Assembly: GCA_028819565.1 (NCBI GenBank) | Contig: JAPPLD010000027.1 | Location: 80,802 to 144,801 of the forward strand | Origin: Gammaproteobacteria bacterium | GTDB taxonomy: Bacteria; Pseudomonadota; Gammaproteobacteria; Poriferisulfidales; Poriferisulfidaceae | Direction: 5' to 3' | Length of the DNA: 64,000 nt | In this document: positions 1-8,765 of the stretch, one piece after another | How the letters are laid out: each line of letters starts with the position of its first letter | How positions within the stretch are numbered: the stretch's first letter is position 1 | Made by a program: the position numbers and the translations under genes | The notes under the pieces: model-generated | The model's input: the letters and a program-made list of their open reading frames with translations, nothing else | Told to the model about the DNA's origin: nothing | The model's database searches: none

Positions 1-1
1 A

Positions 2-448
2 ATCCTGGACGTCGATTACGCGGTCTACCGGCTCATGGAGCAAGCCGGCGCCTTCGACGTGATCGTCGCTCCCAACTGTTGGGGGGACATCCTGTCCGAC
101 CTAGCCGGCGTGTTTGGCGGCTCCCGGGGGCTGACCTTCGGGGCGAGCTATTCGGAGGAAGGACATGCCGTCTATCAGACCAACCATGGCGCCGCACACG
201 ACATCGCGGGGCTCGGCCGGGCCAACCCTGTCGGACAGATTTTCTCCACCGCCATGTGGCTGGGCGAAAGCCTGGGCAAGAAGAAGGAGGCGGCTAGCAT
301 TGTCGAGTCCGTGCGCGAGGCTTGGCGGCAAGGCTGGCGCACTGAAGATGTTGCGGAACCCGGATGCAAGATCTCTTCGACCGGGGAGTTTGCCGAGATA
401 GTCGTCGGCTGCCTCAGGGATCGCGTCGACAGGGAGGCATGCGTTTGA
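2..448 (+). CDS. Isocitrate/isopropylmalate dehydrogenase family protein, C-terminal part
   Basis: Only the last 148 codons are present; the gene begins before the window and the frame is open from base 2. The family oxidatively decarboxylates 2-hydroxy acids with NAD(P) (3-isopropylmalate, isocitrate, tartrate). The C-terminal block typical of the family is visible: an N-x-x-GDILSDLAG segment followed by a glycine-rich stretch and HGAAHDIAGLGRANP, the equivalent of HGSAPDIAG in LeuB. A full leuB lies elsewhere in the window (22395-23477) and differs clearly, so this copy is probably a paralogue such as a tartrate, homoisocitrate or NAD-isocitrate dehydrogenase. Substrate cannot be set from the fragment. 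It overlaps the next gene by 10 bp, so the two are likely co-translated. Confidence 0.85.
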   Translation: MLDVDYAVYRLMEQAGAFDVIVAPNCWGDILSDLAGVFGGSRGLTFGASYSEEGHAVYQTNHGAAHDIAGLGRANPVGQIFSTAMWLGESLGKKKEAASIVESVREAWRQGWRTEDVAEPGCKISSTGEFAEIVVGCLRDRVDREACV

Positions 449-987
449 GCCGGGTCCTGGTTCTGGTAGACCTGCAGGACGATTTTCTTTCCGCGGAAGG
501 TCTCGTGCCCCATCGCGAAAAACTCGTCGAAGCGGCGGGAAGGTTGCTGGACGACTGCCGGTCGAAGGGGGTTCCCGTGGTGCACGTGTGGACCACGATC
601 GACCGGGAACGGGACAACCGGATGCCTCATTGGAAAGAGTCGGGGACCTGGAAGTGCGTGAGAGGAACGCCCGGGCACGAACCTCCGGAACGCCTGCGGC
701 CGAAGAAAGGCGAACGCATCGTCCACAAGTCCTTCCACAGTGCGTTCTCCGTGCCGGAGTTCGACGCCAGTCTGGGCGAACTTGGCGTCAACGGAATGCT
801 TCTCGCGGGGGTGCACCTGCACGCTTGCATCCGGGCCACGGCGCTCGACGCCTATGCACGGGGACTGGAGGTTGCCATTGCGCGGGAGGCTTGCGGTTCC
901 GACGACCCGGCGCATGCCTCGGTCACCAAGGAGTTCCTAGAGTTCTGCGGAATCAATTTTTGTCGGGGCGTTGAATACGAGGCATAG
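439..987 (+). CDS. Isochorismatase-family cysteine hydrolase
   Basis: 182-residue cytoplasmic hydrolase of the isochorismatase/nicotinamidase fold. The catalytic triad is visible: Asp11 in VDLQDDF, Lys97 in HKSFHSAF and Cys130 in HLHACIRATALDAY. Family members hydrolyse isochorismate, nicotinamide, N-carbamoyl compounds or related amides; the substrate here is not evident. I chose the ATG at 439, but an AGGGAGG at 431-437 is only one base from it and sits 7 bases from an in-frame TTG at 445, so the TTG could be the real start. The open frame extends upstream to 364 but that part overlaps the preceding gene. Co-translation with the dehydrogenase suggests a shared small-molecule pathway. Confidence 0.85.
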   Translation: MRLSRVLVLVDLQDDFLSAEGLVPHREKLVEAAGRLLDDCRSKGVPVVHVWTTIDRERDNRMPHWKESGTWKCVRGTPGHEPPERLRPKKGERIVHKSFHSAFSVPEFDASLGELGVNGMLLAGVHLHACIRATALDAYARGLEVAIAREACGSDDPAHASVTKEFLEFCGINFCRGVEYEA

Positions 988-1101
988 GCCGAAAGGGCTG
1001 GCGAGCCACGAGAGACTTGACCGCCAACATTTACCGATTCACCGACCAAATCCATATGGGTGGCTTTCGTTCAGCCGGGACAGGCACCAACCAAGTTTCC
1101 T

Positions 1102-1128
1102 TTGAATTAGGTTCCATGTAGTTAAAAT
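1102..1128 (+). promoter_or_regulatory. Possible promoter for glnS
   Basis: In the AT-rich 165 bp gap before glnS, TTGAAT (1102-1107) and TAAAAT (1123-1128) are separated by 15 bp. The spacing is slightly short, so this is a weak sigma70-like call. The rest of the gap shows nothing recognisable. Confidence 0.35.
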
Positions 1129-1152
1129 AGTTGTTTTCAGTTCTTTAATTTA

Positions 1153-2826
1153 ATGTCCGAGCCGGAAACTCCGCCGAAAACCCACTTCATCCGGCGAATC
1201 ATCGAAGAAGACCTAGGCTCCGGCAAATGTTCGCGAGTTGTGACCCGGTTCCCCCCCGAGCCGAACGGATACCTGCATATCGGCCACGCCAAGTCCATCT
1301 GCCTGAACTTCGACATGGCGGAATCCTTCGGCGGCCACTGCAACCTGCGCTTCGACGACACCAATCCCGAAAAGGAAGAGGCCGAATACGCCTACGCGAT
1401 TGAAGAAGACGTGCGTTGGCTGGGCTATGAATGGCGCAACCTGTGCCATGCCTCGGACTATTTCGATCAGCTGCACGGCTACGCGGTCGATCTAATCCGT
1501 AACGGGCATGCCTATGTCGACAGCCAAGACAGCGAAACCATCCGGGAGACCCGAGGCACGCTGACCGAGCCGGGTACCGACAGCCCGTACCGCAACCGCA
1601 GCATCGAGGAGAACCTAGACCTGTTCGCCCGCATGCGGGCCGGCGAATTCCCCGAAGGATCGCACGTATTGCGCGCGCGCATTAGCATGGATGCCGACAA
1701 CATCAACATGCGTGACCCGGTGTTGTATCGCATCCGCCGCCAGCGGCATCATCGCACCGGAAACGCCTGGTCGATCTATCCCATGTACGACTTCACCCAC
1801 TGCCTGTCCGATTCGCTGGAGGGTATCACCCATTCCCTGTGCACGCTTGAATTCGAAGATCACCGCCTGCTTTACGACTGGATTCTCGACCATCTGGATG
1901 TGCCCTGCCATCCGCAGCAAATTGAATTCTCCCGCCTGTCGCTGGAGTACACCGTGGTTAGCAAGCGCCTGCTGCAGCGCCTGGTCCAGAATGGACATGT
2001 GGACGGCTGGGACGACCCGCGACTGCCGACCCTGCGCAGCCTCCGCCGCCGGGGCTATACTCCCGAATCGATCCGGAATTTCTGTCACGCCATCGGCGTC
2101 ACCAAGAAAGACAGCCGCATTTCCATGGGCGTGCTGGAAGACAGCATCCGGGACGTCCTGAATGCCCAGGCGCCCCGCTTGATGGCGGTCCTGGACCCGA
2201 TCCGGGTCGTCTTGACCAACTACCCCGAGGGCCAGACCGAAATGCTGGAGGCTCCGAACCACCCGAACGATCCCTCCATGGGCACCCGCCAAGTGCCATT
2301 CAGCCGCGAACTGTACATCGAACGATCCGACTTTATGGAGGATCCGCCGAAGAAATTCTTCCGTCTCGCGCCAGGCCGGGAGGTCCGCCTGCGCTACGCC
2401 TATTTCATCACCTGCCAAGAAGTGGAGCGGAATGCCGCCGGCGACATCGTCGCCCTGCACTGCACCTACGATCCGGAGACGCGCGGCGGGGACGCGCCGG
2501 ACGGACGCAAAGTGCGCGGGACCCTGCACTGGGTGTCGGTCGAACAGGCCATCCCTGCTGAAGTTCGTCTTTACGATCGCCTGTTCAAGGTGCCGGATCC
2601 GGCCGCTGAACCCGACCTGATCACCACACTCAACGAGGATTCCCGCATCGATATGCAGGAGTGCCAGGTCGAACCGGAGATTCGCCGCCTACCGACGCGG
2701 GCCCGCATCCAGTTCGAGAGGCAGGGATATTTTTGCCAAGACACGGAATCTGCACCGGACCGGTTGATTTTCAACCGTACGGTGAGCCTGCGCGACACTT
2801 GGGAGAAAATCCGCCAGCGATCCTGA
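1153..2826 (+). CDS. glnS: Glutamine--tRNA ligase
   Basis: 557-residue class I aminoacyl-tRNA synthetase that charges tRNA-Gln with glutamine in the cytoplasm. The HIGH signature is at residues 42-45 within PEPNGYLHIGHAKS, followed by the GlnRS/GluRS block NLRFDDTNPEKE. The second class I motif appears as VVSKRLL near residue 268, the usual GlnRS variant of KMSKS. Length matches bacterial GlnRS (about 550-560), and the C-terminal beta-barrel anticodon-binding region is complete. Possession of GlnRS instead of the GatCAB route fits a gammaproteobacterium. The gene is monocistronic by context: convergent with gloB, whose stop is only 15 bp away. Confidence 0.97.
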   Translation: MSEPETPPKTHFIRRIIEEDLGSGKCSRVVTRFPPEPNGYLHIGHAKSICLNFDMAESFGGHCNLRFDDTNPEKEEAEYAYAIEEDVRWLGYEWRNLCHASDYFDQLHGYAVDLIRNGHAYVDSQDSETIRETRGTLTEPGTDSPYRNRSIEENLDLFARMRAGEFPEGSHVLRARISMDADNINMRDPVLYRIRRQRHHRTGNAWSIYPMYDFTHCLSDSLEGITHSLCTLEFEDHRLLYDWILDHLDVPCHPQQIEFSRLSLEYTVVSKRLLQRLVQNGHVDGWDDPRLPTLRSLRRRGYTPESIRNFCHAIGVTKKDSRISMGVLEDSIRDVLNAQAPRLMAVLDPIRVVLTNYPEGQTEMLEAPNHPNDPSMGTRQVPFSRELYIERSDFMEDPPKKFFRLAPGREVRLRYAYFITCQEVERNAAGDIVALHCTYDPETRGGDAPDGRKVRGTLHWVSVEQAIPAEVRLYDRLFKVPDPAAEPDLITTLNEDSRIDMQECQVEPEIRRLPTRARIQFERQGYFCQDTESAPDRLIFNRTVSLRDTWEKIRQRS

Positions 2827-2841
2827 GCGACCGCCTCCGGT

Positions 2842-3612
2842 TCAATCGAACTCCGTATCTTTCCAGCGGCGGATTTCTCCGAACACTTCGTATTCCGCCA
2901 AATCCGTCCGGTCCAAGCGGCGTTGCGCCGCCATCACTACCGCAGGCGCATCGAAGCGCAGGAACGGGTTGCATTTCTTTTCCAAGCCAAGAGTAGAAGG
3001 CACCGTAGGCGTCCCCGCCTCCCGCATCGTCATAGCTTCCGCCTGGTAGGATTTCAGGTCTTCATTGTCGGGTTCGACCCAGAGGGCAAACTCCACGTTA
3101 TCCAGCGTGTATTCATGCGCGCAATACACCCGGGTCTCTTCCGGCAAGCGACGAATCTTGGACAAGGAGGAATGCATCTGTTCCGGGGTTCCCTCGAACA
3201 GGCGCCCGCAACCGCACACGAACACCGTATCGCCGCAGTAGAGATCGCCACCCCCGTAGTAGGCAATGTGGCTGCGCGTGTGCCCCGGCACCTCCAGAAC
3301 CTCGAACGTGCCGAGCCCCAGCGCCTCAAGGCTCACTGTCATTCCTTCAGAGACCCGGAAGTCGGCCGGGATTCTCGGGTCCTCGGGTCCGAACACTTGG
3401 ACATTCGGCCAGGCCGACCGCAACTCGGCCACACCGCCGATGTGATCCGCGTGGTGATGGGTGATCAGGATCGTGGACAGTTCCAGTTGCCGGGATTCAA
3501 GGGCTTCCATCACGGGCCCGGCATCCCCCGGATCCACGAGCACGCCCTTCCCGCGACTGGACAGCAGCCACAGATAGTTGTCCTGAAATGCTGGAATTGC
3601 CTCAGCCGGCAT
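2842..3612 (-). CDS. gloB: Hydroxyacylglutathione hydrolase (glyoxalase II)
   Basis: 256-residue metallo-beta-lactamase-fold enzyme that hydrolyses S-D-lactoylglutathione to D-lactate and glutathione, the second step of methylglyoxal detoxification. The metal-binding motif THHHADH is at residues 51-57; further metal ligands follow in GHTRSHIAYY and DTVFVCGCGRLFEGTPEQMH, the canonical glyoxalase II order. The C-terminal basic segment that binds glutathione is present. It is the last gene of a minus-strand run that also includes a glutathione-transferase-like protein, so a glutathione-related theme is possible, though gloB may have its own promoter in the 60 bp gap upstream. Confidence 0.96.
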   Translation of the reverse strand: MPAEAIPAFQDNYLWLLSSRGKGVLVDPGDAGPVMEALESRQLELSTILITHHHADHIGGVAELRSAWPNVQVFGPEDPRIPADFRVSEGMTVSLEALGLGTFEVLEVPGHTRSHIAYYGGGDLYCGDTVFVCGCGRLFEGTPEQMHSSLSKIRRLPEETRVYCAHEYTLDNVEFALWVEPDNEDLKSYQAEAMTMREAGTPTVPSTLGLEKKCNPFLRFDAPAVVMAAQRRLDRTDLAEYEVFGEIRRWKDTEFD

Positions 3613-3672
3613 CGGCGGGGCGCCCGCCGTTCTTGGCGGCGGGCTTGTCAGAAAAATTGCAGTGAAGCGGGA

Positions 3673-3897
3673 TCAGTTCGAATCCGATTCGCCGAACCAG
3701 ACCCACGGGCTTTCCTTGGCTACGGCGAAGAAGATCGCGACCCCGACCACGATGATGGTCAAAAGCGAAATTGCCGCACCGAGGCTCCACAGCGGATCGT
3801 GCATGTGGTTCGGGAAGCCGAACCAATTCATCGCCATCACTCCGGCGGCAATCCACACGCCCATGCAAATAATGCCAATTACTTCCTTGAGCCGCAT
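3673..3897 (-). CDS. Small two-helix membrane protein of unknown function
   Basis: 74 residues with two predicted transmembrane segments (about residues 5-24 and 38-60), a short loop containing FGFPNHMHDP between them, and a C-terminal tail rich in Trp and acidic residues. I do not recognise the family. It lies 40 bp downstream of the flavin reductase gene on the same strand and is probably co-transcribed with it. A CTGAGGAGA ribosome-binding sequence lies directly upstream of the ATG, which supports real translation. A role as membrane anchor or subunit for the redox proteins is only a guess from position. Confidence 0.7.
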   Translation of the reverse strand: MRLKEVIGIICMGVWIAAGVMAMNWFGFPNHMHDPLWSLGAAISLLTIIVVGVAIFFAVAKESPWVWFGESDSN

Positions 3898-3937
3898 CGT
3901 TTTCTCCTCAGGTCAGTGAGCCGAAAGGCATTTTACA

Positions 3938-5029
3938 TCAAGTGCCCGGGCGCCCGCCCGGCATGGAACTGGCGTCCAAGAACTTGTCGAAGAAGATCTG
4001 ATCGCCGCTCATGCCTTCGGCCTTGAGTACTTCAACAGCGGCGTCGATCATTGGGGGAGGGCCACACAAATAGCCCTGACAGGCGGCCATATCGAACGTC
4101 TTCGGCTCGACATAGGCCTCCTTGAGATAGTCGGTCACCAGCCCGCGCGGACCAGCCCAGTCACTGTCTTCGGGTTCCATGTTCAGAACCTCGACATATT
4201 CGAATTTGTAGTCGGGGTGCCACTGGCGGCGGATCGCTCCCATCGCCTCCTCCCCGTACAGGTCCTGCTGGGTCCGCGCACCGAACAGGAACAGTGCGTC
4301 GCGTTCCACCTGGTCGAGTACAGCCTGCTCCAGCACTGCCCTGATTGCGCTCATGCCGGATCCCCCAGCGATGCAGATCATGGGCCCGGACTCCGGGTGG
4401 TAGCGGAACCCCCCGTACGGCAGCGAAACCTTCAGATCGGTCCCGGTGCGATCCTCGGCGAACAGCCACTCCGTGAACTCCCCGCCCGGCACCTTCCGGA
4501 TATAGAACGAAATTTCCTCTCCCTGTTCGTTGCTCGGCGCCTTGGCGAACGAATAGGAACGCGGCACGCTCAGGCCGTCGTAACTCAATTCCGCGTACTG
4601 CCCGGCCACCCCGGCACGTTGCAGATCCGGCACCTGTACGGTCAGTTCGACGATGTCATGCGTCAGCGCAACTATCCGGGTGATGGTGCCCTCGTAGTGG
4701 GCCACCGCCGCCTGGGGCTCTTCGGAGGTCAGTTCGACCTCAACCTCGATGTCGCTGCGCAATTCGCTCTGACAGGCGAGCACCCAGCCTTCTTTCAGTT
4801 CAGCAGGTGTCAGAACAGTTTCGAAATCGGTCCGGGCCTTGATCTTGCCGGAAGTGATCCGGCAGCGGCAAGTGCTGCAATTCCCCTGCCGGCAGTCGTG
4901 CGGCCATGCGAAGCCCGCTTCCAGCGCAGCTGAAAGCAGGTCTTGACCAGCTTGAACCGTCAGCGGGGACGGGCCATCATTGATTCGGGCCTGACGATCC
5001 CGTTTCCCGCCAAATAAGCCCCACAGCAT
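3938..5029 (-). CDS. 2Fe-2S ferredoxin / FAD / NAD(P)H oxidoreductase, monooxygenase-reductase type
   Basis: 363-residue electron-transfer protein. An N-terminal plant-type 2Fe-2S domain shows Cys46, Cys51, Cys54 and Cys86 (C-x4-C-x2-C...C), followed by an FAD domain with RSYSFA at 157-162 and a nucleotide domain with GGSGMSAI and a terminal LCGPPPMIDAA. This order matches reductases of soluble methane, phenol or toluene monooxygenases (MmoC/DmpP type), which pass electrons from NAD(P)H through FAD and 2Fe-2S to an oxygenase. No hydroxylase subunit is in the window, so the electron acceptor is unknown. The upstream ferredoxin and GST-like genes are natural partner candidates. Cytoplasmic. Confidence 0.88.
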   Translation of the reverse strand: MLWGLFGGKRDRQARINDGPSPLTVQAGQDLLSAALEAGFAWPHDCRQGNCSTCRCRITSGKIKARTDFETVLTPAELKEGWVLACQSELRSDIEVEVELTSEEPQAAVAHYEGTITRIVALTHDIVELTVQVPDLQRAGVAGQYAELSYDGLSVPRSYSFAKAPSNEQGEEISFYIRKVPGGEFTEWLFAEDRTGTDLKVSLPYGGFRYHPESGPMICIAGGSGMSAIRAVLEQAVLDQVERDALFLFGARTQQDLYGEEAMGAIRRQWHPDYKFEYVEVLNMEPEDSDWAGPRGLVTDYLKEAYVEPKTFDMAACQGYLCGPPPMIDAAVEVLKAEGMSGDQIFFDKFLDASSMPGGRPGT

Positions 5030-5091
5030 TGGCCTGTCCGTCCGTCTCCGCAGACTTTGTCAGGCCGGGCGCAAGGCGATAATCGCCCGTA

Positions 5092-5745
5092 TCAGAGAAC
5101 GTTGATCGCGACGTTACGCAACGTGCCGGAATCCATGTCCGCCTTGGTCGGCAATACGTCGAACGGAGACAACTTCTCCTTGCTGGTGCTGGGATGCGAC
5201 TTGACCGCGTCCCACCAGCTCTTGACCGCACCGCGTGAATCCACCAAGTCCGAAGCTCCGGAATTCACCAGCATGTTGGTGCAGGCACTCCAGTGGATGT
5301 CGGCCAGGGTGAACTCTCCGCAGATGAAGCCGCCCTGCTTGGGCGGAGACTGCAGACGCTGCTCCAGAAGATCATACAGCTTGGTCAGCTGGTCGCGATC
5401 GCCGCCATCGGCGCCTGCCGCAGGCTGAGCGTAAAAGACCACGATATACGCCCACTGGTACATCTGCGCCCGGAGTACGCCGTTGCGCGGAACCAGCGAG
5501 GGGCCGAACCCCTTGTCGTCCAGATAGGACATGATCGCAATCGTGCCGTACACGACGTTGTCCAGGTCTTTGAGCACCGGGGCACTCCCCAGCGGAGACA
5601 TGGACAGGACGTCTTCGGGTCCTTGGATTACGTGTGCCTCGATATCGACACCCTTCTCGCCCGCCGTCTGCAAACACTTCGCGGTGTTGATGCAACTCGG
5701 GTGGCCGAAGAGGTTCATGGCATTTGCGAGCTTGTCGCCAATCAT
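5092..5745 (-). CDS. Glutathione S-transferase-like protein
   Basis: 217 residues with a thioredoxin-like N-terminal half containing FGHPSCINTAKCLQ and the cis-proline region SPLGSAPVLKD, then an all-helical C-terminal half with FICGEFTLADIHW, the N-capping-box region typical of GSTs. The N-terminal serine/cysteine pair (SCINTAKC) could serve as catalytic residue, as in beta or omega-type GSTs. Substrate unknown. It lies between a 4Fe-4S-type ferredoxin (34 bp upstream) and the flavin reductase (62 bp downstream), which suggests a role in a reductive or oxygenase-linked process rather than general detoxification; this is inference. Confidence 0.82.
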   Translation of the reverse strand: MIGDKLANAMNLFGHPSCINTAKCLQTAGEKGVDIEAHVIQGPEDVLSMSPLGSAPVLKDLDNVVYGTIAIMSYLDDKGFGPSLVPRNGVLRAQMYQWAYIVVFYAQPAAGADGGDRDQLTKLYDLLEQRLQSPPKQGGFICGEFTLADIHWSACTNMLVNSGASDLVDSRGAVKSWWDAVKSHPSTSKEKLSPFDVLPTKADMDSGTLRNVAINVL

Positions 5746-5779
5746 AATTGCCCCCTTCTCAGGTATTTGAAGTTATTAG

Positions 5780-5959
5780 TTATTCTTGTATTTTCAGGGC
5801 TCCGGATGGGCATTGCGCGACCACGTCCCGCACCTTATCCTCCGGTGCCGCGGTCACATCAATCTTGAACTGTCCATCTTCGACCTTGAAAACTTCAGGT
5901 GCGCCTGCCACGCACTTTCCGGCGTGGATGCAGACGTTTTCATCCCAGGTAACTTGCAT
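5780..5959 (-). CDS. Small 4Fe-4S-type ferredoxin (Fer4_19-like)
   Basis: 59-residue protein read by eye; it is short and easily missed. It contains CIHAGKC at residues 10-16, APEVF around residue 20, and CPSGAL at 50-55, the pattern of divergent mono-cluster ferredoxins (Fer4_19 family). An AGGAG ribosome-binding site precedes the ATG by 9 bases. Only three cysteines (10, 16, 50) are present in the short form, so cluster type (3Fe-4S, or 4Fe-4S with a non-Cys ligand) is uncertain. It is the first gene of the minus-strand set ferredoxin, GST-like, flavin reductase, membrane protein, and is probably the electron carrier of that set. Confidence 0.8.
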   Translation of the reverse strand: MQVTWDENVCIHAGKCVAGAPEVFKVEDGQFKIDVTAAPEDKVRDVVAQCPSGALKIQE

Positions 5960-6052
5960 TGTTCGATTCTCCTGCCAGTGAGATTTTTATTATTACGGAT
6001 TGATGCCGGTGACCCGATCCTCATCCGTGTCGCTTAATGTTATCACAGGGAA

Positions 6053-6319
6053 TCACTCCCCCGGCTGCGGCTGCGGTACTTCTTTCATAGTCAGTTTGAC
6101 CCGGCCGAGCTTGTCGACGTCCAGCACCTTGACGTTGACCGTCTGCCCTTCGGACAGTTCTGCTTCCACGCTCTCGATGCGATACTCCGCAATCTGCGAG
6201 ATATGCACCAGGCCGTCCTTGCCGGGCTTGAGGTTGACGAACGCGCCGAAATTCACGATCTTCACCACCTTGCCGGTGTAGACCTGGCCAATCTCCGCCT
6301 CGCCGGTCAGCGCAGTCAT
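6053..6319 (-). CDS. Free-standing S1 RNA-binding domain protein, second extra copy
   Basis: 88 residues consisting entirely of one S1 (OB-fold) RNA-binding domain: [20 protein letters not shown] near the start, then [13 protein letters not shown] and ending in [11 protein letters not shown]. It is nearly identical to the preceding ORF (6316-6582): bases 6078-6315 match exactly at an offset of 263 bp, and only the last codons differ (VPQPQPGE against VQQPQAGE). Its ATG overlaps the stop of that ORF by ATGA, so it is translationally coupled. It shares the end of the PNPase S1 domain. It may be a loose RNA-binding accessory of PNPase, or a recent duplication without function yet. Confidence 0.7.
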   Translation of the reverse strand: MTALTGEAEIGQVYTGKVVKIVNFGAFVNLKPGKDGLVHISQIAEYRIESVEAELSEGQTVNVKVLDVDKLGRVKLTMKEVPQPQPGE

Positions 6320-6582
6320 TCGCCTGCCTGCGGCTGCTGCACTTCTTTCATAGTCAGTTTGACCCGGCCGAGCTTGTCGACGTCCAGCACCTTGACGTTG
6401 ACCGTCTGCCCTTCGGACAGTTCTGCTTCCACGCTCTCGATGCGATACTCCGCAATCTGCGAGATATGCACCAGGCCGTCCTTGCCGGGCTTGAGGTTGA
6501 CGAACGCGCCGAAATTCACGATCTTCACCACCTTGCCGGTGTAGACCTGGCCAATCTCCGCCTCGCCGGTCAGCGCAGTCAT
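6316..6582 (-). CDS. Free-standing S1 RNA-binding domain protein, first extra copy
   Basis: 88-residue single S1 domain immediately after pnp; its start codon overlaps the pnp stop by 4 bp (ATGA at 6579-6582). Its C-terminal 57 residues are identical to the S1 domain that ends PNPase, and the DNA of that part (6316-6486 against 6579-6749) is identical over 171 bp. The N-terminal third differs (NFGAFVNL against DFGAFVGL in PNPase). No extra domain, signal peptide or membrane segment is visible. Possible roles are RNA tethering in trans to PNPase or none; a frameshift product fused to PNPase is conceivable because of the overlap but no slippery site is obvious. Confidence 0.7.
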   Translation of the reverse strand: MTALTGEAEIGQVYTGKVVKIVNFGAFVNLKPGKDGLVHISQIAEYRIESVEAELSEGQTVNVKVLDVDKLGRVKLTMKEVQQPQAGE

Positions 6583-8675
6583 TCGCCTGCCTGCGGCTGC
6601 TGCACTTCTTTCATAGTCAGTTTGACCCGGCCGAGCTTGTCGACGTCCAGCACCTTGACGTTGACCGTCTGCCCTTCGGACAGTTCTGCTTCCACGCTCT
6701 CGATGCGATACTCCGCAATCTGCGAGATATGCACCAGGCCGTCCTTGCCCGGCTTGAGGCCGACGAACGCGCCGAAGTCCATGATCCGGACTACCTTGCC
6801 AGTGTAGATCTTGCCGATCTCCACCTCGCTGGTCAGCAACTCGATGCGCTCGCGCGCATCCTCGGCGGCCGCGCTGTCGGTCGAGGCGATCCGCACCAAG
6901 CCGTCGTCGTCGATGTCGATCGTGGTTCCAGTCTCCTCGGTGAGGGCTCGGATAGTTGCCCCACCCTTGCCGATCACGTCCCGGATCTTCTCCGGGTTGA
7001 TGCGCAGGGTCAGGAAGCGTGGCGCATAATCCGACATCGTCTCCCGCGGGGATGCCAGAGCCTTGTCCATCTCGTCAAGGATGTGCAACCGGCCGGCCCG
7101 CGCCTGGGACAGGGCCTGTTCCATGATCTCGCGCGTGATGCCGTCGATCTTGATGTCCATCTGCAGCGCGGTGATGCCCTCGCGAGTGCCCGCCACCTTG
7201 AAGTCCATGTCACCCAGGTGATCCTCGTCGCCCAGGATGTCGCTAAGCACGGCGAACTCGTCGCCTTCCTTGATCAGGCCCATGGCGATGCCCGCCACCG
7301 CGGCCTTGATCGGTACACCGGCATCCATCAGCGACAGGCTGCTGCCGCAGACCGTGGCCATGGAGCTCGATCCGTTCGACTCGGTGATCTCGGACACCAC
7401 GCGGAGGACATAGGGAAATTCCTCCGGATCCGGCATCACAGCCATCATGCCCCGCTTCGCCAGCTTGCCGTGCCCGATCTCGCGTCGCTTCGGCGCCAGC
7501 ATCATGCTGACCTCCCCGACCGAAAACGGCGGGAAGTTGTAGTGCAGCAGGAACGGGTCGCGGTATTCGCCTTCCAGAGCGTCGATGATCTGCGCGTCGC
7601 GGGTCGTGCCCAGCGTGGTCATTACCATCGCCTGGGTCTCGCCGCGAGTGAACAGGGCACTGCCGTGCGTGCGCGGAAACAGTCCGGTGCGGACCGAAAT
7701 CTGTCGCACGTCGGCGCGCCCGCGCCCGTCGATGCGCGATTCCCCGGACAGGACGCGCTGGCGAACGATTGATTTCTCCAAACTCTTGAAGGCGTTCTTG
7801 ACTGCGCCTTCGTCCCGGCCTTCCTCTTCGGAGACCAGCTGTTCCACGGCACTCTCCCGAATCTCCGAAACCCGGTCGAGACGTTCCACTTTCTCCGCAA
7901 TCTGGTAGGCCGCAGCCAGATCTTCCTGGCACAACCCATCCATCCGGGTAGCGAGGTCCTCGTCGGTCTCCGGCGGCATCCAACCCCACTCGGGAGGATT
8001 CACGGCATCGCGCAATTTCTCGATGGCATCGATCGCCACCTGCATCTGCTCATGACCGAACAGCACCGCATCCAACATGGTCTGCTCCGGCAGAAGGTCC
8101 GCTTGGGACTCGACCATCAGCACCGCACTGCGGGTGCCCGCCACCACTAGGTCAAGCTGGCTTTGCTGCAGCTGTTGAGCGGTAGGGTTGAGCACGTAGT
8201 TTCCGTCCACGTAGCCTACCCGAGCTCCTGCAATCGGGCCTTGGAACGGCATCCCCGACACCGCCAGGGCAGCCGAGGCTCCCAGCATCGCCGGAATGTC
8301 CGGATCCAGGTCCTTATTCAGGCACAGCACATTGGCGATGATCTGGACTTCCTGATTGTAGCCTTTCGGAAACAGGGGGCGGATCGGCCGGTCGATCAGG
8401 CGTGAAGTCAGAATCTCCTTCTCGCTGGGGCGCCCTTCCCGCTTGAAGAAGCCGCCAGGAATGCGGCCTGCCGAGTAGGTCTTTTCCTGGTAGTTGACGG
8501 TCAGGGGGAGGAAGTCCTTGCCGGTATCTTCATCCTTGCGCCCTACGGCGGTGACCAGCACCGCGGTCTCGGCCATGCGGACCAGCACCGCGCCGGAAGC
8601 CTGCCGGGCAATCTCGCCCGTCTCTAGGGTGACCTCATGGTCGCCGTACTGGAAAGTTTGGGTATTCGGGTTCAT
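6579..8675 (-). CDS. pnp: Polyribonucleotide nucleotidyltransferase (PNPase)
   Basis: 698-residue phosphorolytic 3'-5' exoribonuclease, a core part of RNA decay. Two RNase PH domains are present; the second carries the catalytic-region [15 protein letters not shown]. These are followed by a KH domain ([18 protein letters not shown]) and a C-terminal S1 domain. Length equals the family norm (about 700), so PNPase is complete even though further S1 units follow. The start [11 protein letters not shown] is supported by position and family length. It lies 90 bp after rpsO, the usual rpsO-pnp arrangement; I did not find a clear RNase III hairpin in the gap. The two downstream S1 ORFs are coupled through ATGA overlaps. 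Confidence 0.97.
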   Translation of the reverse strand: MNPNTQTFQYGDHEVTLETGEIARQASGAVLVRMAETAVLVTAVGRKDEDTGKDFLPLTVNYQEKTYSAGRIPGGFFKREGRPSEKEILTSRLIDRPIRPLFPKGYNQEVQIIANVLCLNKDLDPDIPAMLGASAALAVSGMPFQGPIAGARVGYVDGNYVLNPTAQQLQQSQLDLVVAGTRSAVLMVESQADLLPEQTMLDAVLFGHEQMQVAIDAIEKLRDAVNPPEWGWMPPETDEDLATRMDGLCQEDLAAAYQIAEKVERLDRVSEIRESAVEQLVSEEEGRDEGAVKNAFKSLEKSIVRQRVLSGESRIDGRGRADVRQISVRTGLFPRTHGSALFTRGETQAMVMTTLGTTRDAQIIDALEGEYRDPFLLHYNFPPFSVGEVSMMLAPKRREIGHGKLAKRGMMAVMPDPEEFPYVLRVVSEITESNGSSSMATVCGSSLSLMDAGVPIKAAVAGIAMGLIKEGDEFAVLSDILGDEDHLGDMDFKVAGTREGITALQMDIKIDGITREIMEQALSQARAGRLHILDEMDKALASPRETMSDYAPRFLTLRINPEKIRDVIGKGGATIRALTEETGTTIDIDDDGLVRIASTDSAAAEDARERIELLTSEVEIGKIYTGKVVRIMDFGAFVGLKPGKDGLVHISQIAEYRIESVEAELSEGQTVNVKVLDVDKLGRVKLTMKEVQQPQAGE

Positions 8676-8765
8676 AAACTAGGAAATCCTGTGAAATGCA
8701 AAAAGCCGCTCCACATCAGGACCGGCAGGAAAAGTGAGTCAAAGCAAGAACTCGTGAAAGAGAGA

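Larger units (their letters stand above)
6053..6749. repeat. Tandem direct repeat, 263 bp period, of the PNPase S1 region
   Basis: Two full 263 bp units (6053-6315 and 6316-6578) plus a third partial unit (6579-6749) inside the 3' end of pnp. Units one and two are identical except in about the first 25 bases (6053-6077). The third matches exactly for 171 bp and then diverges. The period is not a multiple of three, and the frame is reset at each junction by an ATGA overlap, which is why each unit is a separate ORF rather than a longer protein. Confidence 0.9.

Noticed and set aside
6053..6749. CRISPR array
   Set aside because: The direct repeats are 263 bp, coding and contiguous, with no spacers.
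8676..8765. RNase III-type hairpin between rpsO and pnp, as in E. coli
   Set aside because: I could not build a stable stem from this 90 bp; autoregulation may differ or the element is too degenerate to see.
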